DNA from: Betaproteobacteria bacterium
Lineage (GTDB): Bacteria; Pseudomonadota; Gammaproteobacteria; Burkholderiales; Casimicrobiaceae
DNA length: 5,943 nucleotides
Assembly: GCA_005888955.1 (NCBI GenBank)
Contig: VBCS01000223.1
Location: forward strand, 1 to 5,943
Direction of reading: 5' to 3'
A model generated the notes under the pieces. That model was not told the origin of the DNA. It saw only the letters and a list, made by a program, of their open reading frames with translations, and ran no database searches. Shown in pieces: positions 1 to 5,943 of this stretch. Each line of letters opens with the position of its first letter. Positions within the stretch are counted from its first letter, which is position 1. A program made the translations under genes and the position numbers.

Positions 1-654
1 CTCACTCAGCCGGCGAATATCGCAGCCAAGTTCGGGCTCGACAACTTCGCGCCGGTCGAGCCCGAGTTCTACGAGCCGCGTTTCAACGTGGCGCCGACCC
101 AGCGCATCGTCGTGATCCCGACGCGCGACATGCAGCGCGAGGCACGGCGGATGCGCTGGGGATTCATCCCGAGCTGGGCGAAGGATGCATCGATCGGATC
201 GCGTCTGATCAATGCGCGGGCCGAAGGTATCGATACCACGCCGTCGTTCCGAGCCGCATTCAAATACCGGCGCTGCCTGATTCCCGCGGACAGTTTCTAC
301 GATTGGCTGCCGACGGCGCAAGGCAAGCAACCCTATCGGATCATGCTGGCAAGCGGCGAGCTGTTCGCATTCGCCGGACTGTGGGAGCGCTGGAAAGACC
401 GCCAAGATGAAGCCGTAGAGTCGTGTTGCATCGTGACCTGTGCGCCCAATGAGCTGGCCGCGAGATTCCACGATCGAATGCCGGTCATCATCGCACCCGC
501 GGACTATGACACCTGGCTGACTGGCACGCCCGAACAGGCGCTCGCGCTGCTCAAGCCGTATCCGGCGGAGGCCATGCGCGCCTATCCGGTGAGCGCCAAG
601 GTCAACAGCCCGAAGAACGACGGCCCCGAGCTTGTCGATCCTATCGACGAATGA
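1..654 (+). CDS. SRAP-domain protein (YedK/HMCES family), 5'-truncated by window edge
   Basis: The reading frame is open from base 1 to a TGA at 652-654 (217 residues visible). It begins LTQPANIAAKFGL, which is how SRAP proteins continue after an initiator MCGRF, so only about six codons are missing, including the Cys2 that crosslinks to abasic sites. Family landmarks visible in order (residues counted from base 1): NVAPTQ at 29-34, RWGFIPSWAKD at 52-62, the Asn of INARAEG at 71, CLIPADSFYDW at 92-102, and the His of FHDRMPV at 157. In YedK the corresponding residues Asn75, Glu105 and His160 line the active site. Here the Glu is Asp (residue 101, GAT at 301-303). The family forms a covalent DNA-protein link with abasic sites in single-stranded DNA and so shields them. 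The GTG at 88 is an internal Val of NVAPTQ, not the start. The gene converges on urtE and has no evident functional link to it. Confidence 0.93.
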   Translation, partial: LTQPANIAAKFGLDNFAPVEPEFYEPRFNVAPTQRIVVIPTRDMQREARRMRWGFIPSWAKDASIGSRLINARAEGIDTTPSFRAAFKYRRCLIPADSFYDWLPTAQGKQPYRIMLASGELFAFAGLWERWKDRQDEAVESCCIVTCAPNELAARFHDRMPVIIAPADYDTWLTGTPEQALALLKPYPAEAMRAYPVSAKVNSPKNDGPELVDPIDE

Positions 655-975
655 GCGCGCGCTTCGCACCCGACGTCTAGCGGAACGCGGTCACCTGAAC
701 GTGATGTACTCTGCAGTCGTGCGTTAAGCGGGGCTGTTGCGACAGAAGCGATGAGCGACGCCGCGTGCCGTCGCCAAGTGACGCGCGGCGGCGCGCCTTC
801 CGGCGCCTCGACACGGTGCAGCGACAGTCAGGGCTTCGATTGCGCCGTACTGGAATGCTGGCACAGCCTTTGCTGCATGACGTTGTACCCGGGCGGGACG
901 ACGCTCCCCTGTTTCACTCCTCGCCCTTCGCGTCGTCTCCGCACCGGGACCCTTTCGCGCTGCCCTGCCGCTCCC
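655..975. other. Intergenic region between convergent SRAP gene and urtE
   Basis: This 321-base stretch separates the SRAP stop from the urtE stop. I see no gene in it: the open frames crossing it run into urtE antisense and show no recognisable protein motif. A 6-bp perfect inverted repeat (GCGACG 755-760, CGTCGC 769-774, 8-base loop) and a 5-bp GGCGC/GCGCC stem (790-794, 803-807) are present. Neither is followed by a T run on either strand, so neither is a convincing intrinsic terminator. Termination of the two converging transcripts may be Rho-dependent. Confidence 0.6.
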
Positions 976-1668
976 TCAAACCGCAAGGTGCGCGCGCACG
1001 TTGTCGCCGTCCATCGCCGAGCCTGCGCCGCGGGACACCACTTCGCCGCGCGAGAGCACGACGTAATGGTCGGCGAGCGACTTGGCAAAATCGTAATATT
1101 GCTCGACGAGCAGGATCGCCATTTCGCCGCCCGATACCAGCTTGCGGATCGCGCGCTCGATGTCCTTGATGATCGAAGGCTGGATACCCTCGGTCGGCTC
1201 GTCGAGGATCAGGAGCCTGGGGCGCATCGCCAGCGCGCGACCGATGGCGAGCTGTTGCTGCTGGCCCCCGGAAAGATCTCCGCCACGCCGGTGCAGCATG
1301 CTGCGCAAGACCGGAAACATTTCGAAGACGAGCTCGGGAAGCCGGGCGCGGCGTGACTGCGCCGCCAGGCCCATCTGCAGATTTTCCTCGACCGTAAGCC
1401 GCGGGAATATGTCGCGTCCTTGGGGCACGTAGCCAATTCCCAGTGCCGCCCGTGCATGCGGCGGAAGCGAGGCAATGCCGCGGCCGTCGAAGCTGATATC
1501 CCCCGAGCGGATCGGCAGCAAGCCCATCAGACACTTGAGCAACGTCGTCTTGCCCACACCGTTGCGTCCAATGAGCGCCGTGCACGCTGCGCTCGGCACG
1601 TCGAACGCGACGTCGCGCAGAATATGGCTGCCGCCGTAATACTGGTTCAGGTCCGCGACTCTGAGCAT
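976..1668 (-). CDS. urtE: Urea ABC transporter ATP-binding subunit UrtE
   Basis: A 230-residue ABC ATPase, the second nucleotide-binding subunit of the urea importer, acting on the cytoplasmic face of the inner membrane. The start is MLRVADLNQYYGGSHIL. Walker A is GRNGVGKT (34-41), the Q-loop Gln is in GYVPQGRDIF (about 83), the signature is LSGGQ (132-136), and Walker B is LLILDE (152-157), followed by PTEGIQPSII. The switch position is Gln190 in LLVEQYYDFA rather than His. That is usual in the LivF/UrtE branch and separates it from UrtD. Length matches UrtE proteins. The ATG at 1666-1668 follows the urtD TGA by 2 bases with no strong Shine-Dalgarno, suggesting translational coupling. It is the last gene of the operon. 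LivF of a branched-chain amino acid transporter is the alternative, but UrtA and UrtD next door make UrtE secure. Confidence 0.95.
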   Translation of the reverse strand: MLRVADLNQYYGGSHILRDVAFDVPSAACTALIGRNGVGKTTLLKCLMGLLPIRSGDISFDGRGIASLPPHARAALGIGYVPQGRDIFPRLTVEENLQMGLAAQSRRARLPELVFEMFPVLRSMLHRRGGDLSGGQQQQLAIGRALAMRPRLLILDEPTEGIQPSIIKDIERAIRKLVSGGEMAILLVEQYYDFAKSLADHYVVLSRGEVVSRGAGSAMDGDNVRAHLAV

Positions 1669-1670
1669 GG

Positions 1671-2492
1671 TCAGCGCCCGAGGAAGACCTCGATCACCTG
1701 CTGGTTCTGCTGGATCTGCTCCATCGAGCCTTCGGCGAGCACGCTGCCTTCGTGCAGCACGGTGACTTTGTGGGCGATACGCGCCACGAAGTCGACATCG
1801 TGCTCGACCACGACCAACGTGTATCGGCCGGCGAGCGAAACGAAAAGCTCCGCGCTGCGCATCGTCTCTGCGTCGGTCATTCCCGCGACCGGCTCGTCGA
1901 GCAGCAGGACCTGCGGCTCCTGCATCAGCAGCATGCCGATCTCGAGCCATTGCTTCTGCCCGTGCGAGAGAAGACCCGCCGGTCGCGCCGCTTCCGGCAG
2001 CAGCTTGATCGTCTCGAGCGTGCTCGCGATGCGGTCGCGCGCCGCTGCGTCGAGACGCGCGCGCAGCGTGGGTCCGACGCGCTTGTCTGCCTTCATCGCG
2101 AGCTCGAGATTCTCGAATACCGAGTGCTGCTCGAATACGGTCGGTTTCTGGAACTTGCGGCCGATGCCCGCTCCGGCGATCTCGGCCTCGGTGAGCCGCG
2201 AAAGATCGATCGTCTGTCCGAAATATGCGCTGCCGGCGTCAGGCCGCGTCTTGCCGGTGATGACGTCCATCATCGTCGTCTTGCCGGCGCCGTTGGGTCC
2301 GATCACGCAACGCAGCTCGCCTGCGTCGACGATGAGCGACAGGCTGTCGAGCGCCTTGAAGCCGTCGAAGCTCACGCTGATCCCGTCGAGATAGAGTATC
2401 CCGCGGTGCGTCGTGTCGACGCCCTCCCCAAGGAGTCTCGTCCCGGTTGCGACCGGATCGTCCCAGTGTTCGCGCGAGGAGGCGCCGCTCAT
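1671..2492 (-). CDS. urtD: Urea ABC transporter ATP-binding subunit UrtD
   Basis: A 273-residue ABC ATPase that pairs with UrtE to drive urea import. Walker A is GPNGAGKT (65-72), the Q-loop Gln is in KFQKPTVF (115), the signature is the variant LSHGQ (175-179), Walker B is VLLLDE (195-200), and the switch His is in VVVEHDVDF (231). LSHGQKQWLEIGMLL and LLLDEPVAGMTDAET are typical of UrtD. About 30 residues precede the ABC fold (MSGASSREHWDDPVATGTRL onward). They are polar and form no recognisable domain, making the protein somewhat longer than a minimal UrtD. The ATG at 2490-2492 overlaps the urtC stop as ATGA, and AAGAGG lies just upstream as a ribosome binding site, which supports this start. 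The frame stays open further upstream only as antisense or shadow sequence inside urtC. Confidence 0.95.
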   Translation of the reverse strand: MSGASSREHWDDPVATGTRLLGEGVDTTHRGILYLDGISVSFDGFKALDSLSLIVDAGELRCVIGPNGAGKTTMMDVITGKTRPDAGSAYFGQTIDLSRLTEAEIAGAGIGRKFQKPTVFEQHSVFENLELAMKADKRVGPTLRARLDAAARDRIASTLETIKLLPEAARPAGLLSHGQKQWLEIGMLLMQEPQVLLLDEPVAGMTDAETMRSAELFVSLAGRYTLVVVEHDVDFVARIAHKVTVLHEGSVLAEGSMEQIQQNQQVIEVFLGR

Positions 2493-3616
2493 GGCCTCTT
2501 CTTTCGGGAATGCCACAGCCCGGCGAGCCCGCGCGGCAGAAACAGCGTGACCAGGATGAACAGCAGGCCCAGCGCGAACAGCCAGTACTCCGGAAACGCC
2601 TTCGTGAACCAGCTCTTGCCGAGGTTGACCGCCGCCGCACCCAGCACGGGTCCGAGCAGCGTGCCGCGGCCGCCGACCGCCGTCCAGATCGCGATCTCGA
2701 TCGAATTGGCCGGCGACATCTCGCTCGGGTTGATGATCCCGACCTGCGGCACGTACAGCGCGCCGGCGATGCCGCAAATCACCGCGGAAAGCGTCCAGAT
2801 GAACAGCTTGAAGTAGAGCGGATTGTAGCCGGAGAACATCACGCGCGTTTCCGCATCGCGGATGGCGGTCAGCACTCGTCCGAGCTTGGACATGACGATC
2901 CAGCGTCCGAGCAGCAGAAATCCCAGCAATGCAGCGGCAGTCGTCACGAACAGCGCCATGCGCGTTTCCGGCGCGGTAATGGGAAAACCCAGGATGCGCT
3001 TGAAGTCCGTGAAGCCGTTGTTGCCGCCGAAGCCGGTATCGTTGCGGAAGAACAGCAGCATGAATGCGTACGTCAGCGCCTGCGTGATGATCGAGAAATA
3101 CACGCCCTTGATGCGCGAGCGGAATGCGAAGAAGCCGAAAAGGAAGGCGAGCAGCCCCGGCACCAGCACGACGAGGGCGAGCGCATAACCGAAGTGCTCG
3201 GTGAAGCTCCAGTACCACGGATATTTCTTCCAGTCGAGGAACACCATGAAGTCCGGGAGGTCGCTCTGATAGACGCCATCGTGGCCGATGGAGCGCATCA
3301 GATACATGCCCATCGCGTAGCCGCCGAGCGCGAAGAAAAGTCCGTGCCCCAGCGAAAGGATTCCCGTATAGCCCCAGATCAGATCCATCGCCAGCGCGAC
3401 GATCGCGTAGCACATGATCTTGCCGATCAGCGTCACCCAGTAGTCGGAAATGTGCAGGGCGCTATCCGCCGGGACCGTCAGATGCAGCAGCGGAAACACG
3501 AAAAAGAGGACGATCGCCGCCAAGCCGTAAAGCGACCATCCTCCCGGCGATAGCAGGCTTAGATAACGCGGCGCGCCCAGAGTCGCGTCGGGCATGAATG
3601 CCCGGCCCAAGATCAT
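2489..3616 (-). CDS. urtC: Urea ABC transporter permease UrtC (LivM-like)
   Basis: A 375-residue multi-spanning inner-membrane protein, one half of the urea channel. Hydrophobic segments lie at roughly 28-46, 62-80, 85-107, 143-166, 172-190, 219-239, 270-288, 305-330 and 345-361. Family landmarks are WGYTGILSLGHG (81-92) leading into FFALGGYAMGMYL, the LivM-type loop GFGGNNGFTDF (195-205), GYNPLYFKLFIWTLSA (263-278), and GGRGTLLGPVLGA (315-327). The C-terminus is basic (SRKKRP). The ATG at 3614-3616 overlaps the urtB stop as ATGA, the same arrangement as at the urtC/urtD junction, so I chose it over the in-frame Met seven codons later. GGAG lies close upstream, so coupling to urtB translation is likely to matter. 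It works with UrtB as a heterodimeric translocation pathway. Confidence 0.95.
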   Translation of the reverse strand: MILGRAFMPDATLGAPRYLSLLSPGGWSLYGLAAIVLFFVFPLLHLTVPADSALHISDYWVTLIGKIMCYAIVALAMDLIWGYTGILSLGHGLFFALGGYAMGMYLMRSIGHDGVYQSDLPDFMVFLDWKKYPWYWSFTEHFGYALALVVLVPGLLAFLFGFFAFRSRIKGVYFSIITQALTYAFMLLFFRNDTGFGGNNGFTDFKRILGFPITAPETRMALFVTTAAALLGFLLLGRWIVMSKLGRVLTAIRDAETRVMFSGYNPLYFKLFIWTLSAVICGIAGALYVPQVGIINPSEMSPANSIEIAIWTAVGGRGTLLGPVLGAAAVNLGKSWFTKAFPEYWLFALGLLFILVTLFLPRGLAGLWHSRKKRP

Positions 3617-5232
3617 GTCTCCATCGCCCGGCCCCTGAGCGCGAACAAGCCCTGCGGTCGCTTCTGGATAAAGAAGATGATGAACACGAGCACGGCGATC
3701 TTGGCGAGCACGGCGCCCGACCAGGCCTCGAGGAGTTTGTTGACGATGCCCAGGCCGAGCGCGGCGTATATGGTGCCCGCGAGCTGGCCAACGCCGCCCA
3801 GCACGACGACCATGAACGAATCGACGATATAGCTTTGGCCGAGATCGGGCCCCACGTTGCCGATCTGCGACAGAGCACAGCCAGCCAGGCCCGCGACCCC
3901 TGCCCCGAGACCGAAGGCGAGCGTGTCGACCCGCCGGGTCGGCACGCCCGTGCAGCTCGCCATCGCGCGGTTCTGGGTCACCGCGCGCACGAACAGTCCC
4001 AATCGTGTCCGGGTCAGGAGCAACCAGATGAGCAGCAGCACCAGCGCGGCGAAGCCGATGATCGCGATGCGGCTCCACGGCAGCACGATGCCGGTCATCG
4101 CGACGAAGCCGCCGGACATCCACGACGGATTCTCGACTTGCACGTTCTGCGCGCCGAAGACCGTGCGCACCGTCTGCATCAGAATCAGGCTGATGCCCCA
4201 GGTCGCCAGCAGTGTTTCCAGCGGCCGGCCGTAGAGGAAGCGGATCACGCAACGCTCGAGCGCCATGCCGACCAGGCCCGCCACAGCGAACGCCATCGGT
4301 ATGGCGCAGATGAGGTACGCATCGAAAGCGCCGGGAGCGTAGCGGCGAAACAGATTTTGTACGACGTAGGTCGCGTACGCGCCGACCATGATCAACTCGC
4401 CGTGCGCCAGGTTGATCACGCCCATCAAGCCGTAGGTGATCGCGAGCCCCAATGCCGCCAGCAGCAGAATGCTGCCGAGGCTTGCGCCGCTGAAAATGCG
4501 GCCGATCATTTCACCGGTCGCAAGCTTGCTCTCGACGGCGCGCAGCGATTTGCCAGCTTCACTGCGCACTTCCGCATCGGCCTCGACGTAACTACCGCTT
4601 TTCTGCTCGAGAACGCCGAGCAGCAGCGTCTTGGTGCTCGGATTGCTGCTTTCAGCGAGCGTGCGAATGGCGGCGATGCGCGTCGCGCGGTCCGTGCTGG
4701 CGAGCTGGATCGAAGCCCGCGTTTGAGACAGGAGCTCCTTGATCTCCGCGTCGCTTTCCTTCGCGAGCGCGGTCGTAATCGCCGGCAACATGTTCTCGTC
4801 GGCGGTGTTCTGCAGCTCCCTGGCAGCGGCTAGGCGAGCGGAACGGTCCGGGGCGAAGAGCTTGGCTGCGGCGATCGCTGTGCCGAGGCTCCTGCGTACG
4901 CGGTTGTTGACGACGACATCGTCCCTGTTCGCGGGTAGAGGGCTCACCGTCCTGCCGGTCAGCAGATCCGTCGCCTTATCTCCCTGGACCAGCAGCACCT
5001 GTTCCTCGCCGGCGGTCTGCATCTCGCCGTCGAGCAGCGCCTGCAGCAGCGGCAACGCCTGAGGATCGCCGCTGGCGGACAGTGCGCCGATGGCCCTGAT
5101 CTTGTCGTCGCCCTCGCCGAACGCGAGATCACGGATCGTCTGCGGCGCGATCGCCGCCATTGCTGAGGAAGCCAGCAGCGCGACGATGCCCGGCAGACAC
5201 CCGCGCGCCAACGCCGCGACCAAGCGATTCAT
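3613..5232 (-). CDS. urtB: Urea ABC transporter permease UrtB with N-terminal HEAT-like domain
   Basis: A 539-residue inner-membrane permease, LivH-like in its C-terminal half. Residues 1-26 (MNRLVAALARGCLPGIVALL then ASSAMA) look like a signal peptide with cleavage near AMA|AIA. Residues about 30-240 are soluble and helical, with HEAT-like units such as DKIRAIGALSASGDPQALPL and RATRIAAIRTLAESSNPSTK, and should be periplasmic. The membrane part follows: SLGSILLLAALGLAITYGLM (251-270), the family motif NLAHGEL (274-280), then helices near 305-325, 341-358, 386-406, 436-456 and 470-523, with VVLGGVGQLAGT (476-487). The end is KRPQGLFALRGRAMET. I chose the ATG at 5230-5232 because it begins the signal peptide and follows a good ribosome binding site. 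A GTG 13 codons upstream would put that site inside the coding region. The long N-terminal domain is typical of UrtB and absent from ordinary LivH. Confidence 0.94.
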   Translation of the reverse strand: MNRLVAALARGCLPGIVALLASSAMAAIAPQTIRDLAFGEGDDKIRAIGALSASGDPQALPLLQALLDGEMQTAGEEQVLLVQGDKATDLLTGRTVSPLPANRDDVVVNNRVRRSLGTAIAAAKLFAPDRSARLAAARELQNTADENMLPAITTALAKESDAEIKELLSQTRASIQLASTDRATRIAAIRTLAESSNPSTKTLLLGVLEQKSGSYVEADAEVRSEAGKSLRAVESKLATGEMIGRIFSGASLGSILLLAALGLAITYGLMGVINLAHGELIMVGAYATYVVQNLFRRYAPGAFDAYLICAIPMAFAVAGLVGMALERCVIRFLYGRPLETLLATWGISLILMQTVRTVFGAQNVQVENPSWMSGGFVAMTGIVLPWSRIAIIGFAALVLLLIWLLLTRTRLGLFVRAVTQNRAMASCTGVPTRRVDTLAFGLGAGVAGLAGCALSQIGNVGPDLGQSYIVDSFMVVVLGGVGQLAGTIYAALGLGIVNKLLEAWSGAVLAKIAVLVFIIFFIQKRPQGLFALRGRAMET

Positions 5233-5237
5233 CGTGG

Positions 5238-5247
5238 CCCCTCTCCT
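5238..5247 (-). promoter_or_regulatory. Ribosome binding site of urtB
   Basis: On the minus strand the sequence reads AGGAGAGGGG, then CCACG, then the ATG of urtB. AGGAG ends 10 bases before the start codon and the following AGGGG ends 5 bases before it. This site decides in favour of the ATG at 5230-5232 over the upstream in-frame GTG. It is the clearest ribosome binding site in the window, as expected for a gene that is not overlapped by its upstream neighbour. Confidence 0.75.
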
Positions 5248-5256
5248 GCCGGAAGG

Positions 5257-5314
5257 AAAATGAAACGACACAGCGGACGGCAGCGAGTGATCACGGGCCG
5301 CCGCCGCCGCTGTG
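5257..5314 (-). promoter_or_regulatory. Stem-loop with U-rich flank in the urtB leader
   Basis: A perfect 8-bp inverted repeat (CACAGCGG 5269-5276, CCGCTGTG 5307-5314) encloses 30 bases. Inside, CGGC 5278-5281 can pair with GCCG 5297-5300, and the 8-bp palindrome GTGATCAC sits at 5287-5294. Read as urtA-urtB mRNA, the stem is followed after 3 bases by UUUCAUUUUCC and then by the urtB ribosome binding site. The layout resembles a weak terminator or attenuator, or a structure limiting ribosome access. The loop is large and the U run is interrupted, so full termination is unlikely. Function is inferred from base pairing only. Confidence 0.4.
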
Positions 5315-5321
5315 CCTCATC

Positions 5322-5379
5322 AAAAAGCTCCACTGGATCGGGCCCAGTCGTCGTTCCCGCGAAAGCGGGAACTCAGTGG
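5322..5379 (-). terminator. Possible partial terminator or attenuator between urtA and urtB
   Basis: The 6-bp arms CCACTG (5330-5335) and CAGTGG (5374-5379) are perfectly complementary and enclose the palindromic repeat at 5353-5372. On the mRNA strand the outer stem is followed by AGC and five U residues (5326-5322). An alternative 5-bp stem, ACTGG 5332-5336 with CCAGT 5344-5348, uses the same bases and ends 5 bases before the U run. It lies about 50 bases after the urtA stop, the place where a leaky terminator would let urtA be made in excess of urtBCDE, as is common for binding-protein transporters. The stem has a multiloop and the U run is short, so this is a tentative call. Confidence 0.35.
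5349..5379. repeat. Palindromic intergenic repeat (REP/dRS3-like), single copy here
   Basis: Arms GTTCCCGC (5353-5360) and GCGGGAAC (5365-5372) are perfectly complementary around a GAAA loop, flanked by CGTC on the left and TCAGTGG on the right. This matches the general pattern of the dispersed TTCCCGCG...CGGGAA hairpin repeats known from many beta- and gammaproteobacterial intergenic regions, including the Neisseria dRS3 type. Only one copy is in the window, so dispersal in this genome is inferred. In the urtA-urtB transcript it would form a very stable hairpin, which may protect the urtA 3' end from exonucleases. Confidence 0.7.
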
Positions 5380-5428
5380 CTGTTGCCAATCGCTGCGACG
5401 CTTCGCGTCTGGCTCTTGGACAGCCGCG

Positions 5429-5943
5429 TCACTTTTTCTCCGGCTCGTCCTTCTTGCCCTTGTCCTCGGGAATATACGGGCTCCACGGCGTCGCCTTGAT
5501 CGGTCCCGCGGTCTTCCAGACGACATTGAACTGGCCATTTGCCTGTACCTCGCCGATGAAGACGGGCTTGTGCAGATGGTGGTTCTTCTCGTCCATCTTG
5601 ATCGTGAATCCGTCCGGCGCCTTGAACGTCTGTCCGGCCATCGCCGCGATCACCTTGTCGACGTCGGTCGATTTGGCTTTCTCGACCGCCTGTTTCCACA
5701 TGTTGATGCCGACATAGGCTGCTTCCATCGGGTCGTTGGTGAGCGGCCTGTCGGCGTTGGGCAGCTTCATCTTCTTGGTATACGCGGCCCATTTATTCTT
5801 GAACTCGTCGTTGGCCGGGTTCTTGAGTGACATGAAGTAATTCCACGCGGCGAGATGCCCGACCAAAGGCTTGGTGTCGACCCCGCGCAGCTCCTCTTCT
5901 CCGACCGAAAACGCGACGACCGGCACGTCGGTCGCCTTCAATC
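5429..5943 (-). CDS. urtA: Urea ABC transporter substrate-binding protein UrtA, C-terminal part
   Basis: The frame is open to the right edge of the window and ends at the TGA at 5429-5431. About 170 codons are visible, roughly the last 40 percent of a UrtA of about 420 residues; the signal peptide and N-terminal lobe lie outside. Sequence typical of UrtA: VPVVAFSVGEEELRG, LVGHLAAWNYFMS, TNDPMEAAYVGINMWKQAVE, GQTFKAPDGFTIKMDEKNHH, LHKPVFIGEV, and TPWSPYIPED. The protein belongs to the periplasmic type I binding fold (Leu/Ile/Val-binding-like) and delivers urea to UrtBC. The first visible TTG (5939-5941) is an internal Leu codon, not a start. The C-terminus ends in a charged tail rich in Lys and Glu (EDKGKKDEPEKK). 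It is the first gene of the operon, so the promoter, probably nitrogen-regulated as in other bacteria, is outside the window. Confidence 0.95.
   Translation of the reverse strand, partial: LKATDVPVVAFSVGEEELRGVDTKPLVGHLAAWNYFMSLKNPANDEFKNKWAAYTKKMKLPNADRPLTNDPMEAAYVGINMWKQAVEKAKSTDVDKVIAAMAGQTFKAPDGFTIKMDEKNHHLHKPVFIGEVQANGQFNVVWKTAGPIKATPWSPYIPEDKGKKDEPEKK

Noticed and set aside
88..90. GTG as a start codon for the SRAP gene
   Set aside because: It encodes Val of the conserved NVAPTQ motif, and the frame continues upstream with clear SRAP N-terminal sequence to the window edge.
755..774. GCGACG/CGTCGC inverted repeat as a terminator
   Set aside because: The stem is only 6 bp, the loop is 8 bases, and there is no T run on either strand. 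Such short GC-rich repeats are common by chance at this base composition.
751..1356. Plus-strand open frame of 201 codons starting in the intergenic region
   Set aside because: Most of it is antisense to urtE, its composition is rich in Arg and Ala as expected for a GC-rich shadow frame, and it has no motif.
2447..4833. Long plus-strand open frames (368 and 411 codons) opposite urtB, urtC and urtD
   Set aside because: They are antisense to confidently identified genes, and their Arg/Gln/His/Glu-rich low-complexity sequence is the usual reverse complement of GC-rich membrane-protein coding DNA.
5269..5271. GTG start giving a 552-residue UrtB
   Set aside because: The extra 13 residues would precede an evident signal peptide, and the strong ribosome binding site at 5238-5247 would then be inside the gene. 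The ATG at 5230-5232 is better.
5287..5294. GTGATCAC palindrome as a regulator operator
   Set aside because: It is a single 8-bp palindrome inside an operon with no promoter-like elements next to it. It is more simply part of the loop of the urtB leader stem.
5298..5310. Short CCG triplet run as a functional microsatellite
   Set aside because: There are only about four units in non-coding GC-rich DNA. There is no coding frame to shift, and the run forms part of the leader stem.

Overview
This is a GC-rich window from a proteobacterial-type genome. A betaproteobacterium or close relative is my best guess, judged from the GC-rich coding, the full UrtABCDE gene set with a long UrtB, and a GTTCCCGC/GCGGGAAC hairpin repeat of a type common in beta- and gammaproteobacteria. 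No marker gene fixes the taxon.

Layout. On the plus strand, 1-654 is the body and 3' end of a SRAP/YedK (HMCES-type) abasic-site-binding protein gene; its first few codons, including the catalytic Cys2, lie just outside the window. A 321-base intergenic region (655-975) follows, with no gene and no convincing terminator. The rest (976-5943) is the minus-strand operon for a high-affinity urea ABC transporter, read right to left: urtA (3' part only), urtB, urtC, urtD, urtE. SRAP and urtE converge.

How the genes work together. UrtA is the periplasmic urea-binding protein. UrtB and UrtC form the inner-membrane channel. UrtD and UrtE are the two ATPases that power it. The four downstream genes are packed tightly: urtB/urtC and urtC/urtD overlap by ATGA, and urtD/urtE are separated by 2 bases, so translation is probably coupled. 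The only sizeable gap in the operon is the 197-base urtA-urtB spacer. It holds a palindromic repeat nested inside a larger stem with a U5 run on its 3' side, then a second long stem with a U-rich flank, then a good ribosome binding site. This could lower expression of the membrane and ATPase genes relative to the binding protein. No urease genes are in the window, and the operon ends at urtE.

I see no undescribed system here. The points most worth a second look are the structured urtA-urtB spacer and an aspartate in the SRAP protein where the family's active-site glutamate is expected.
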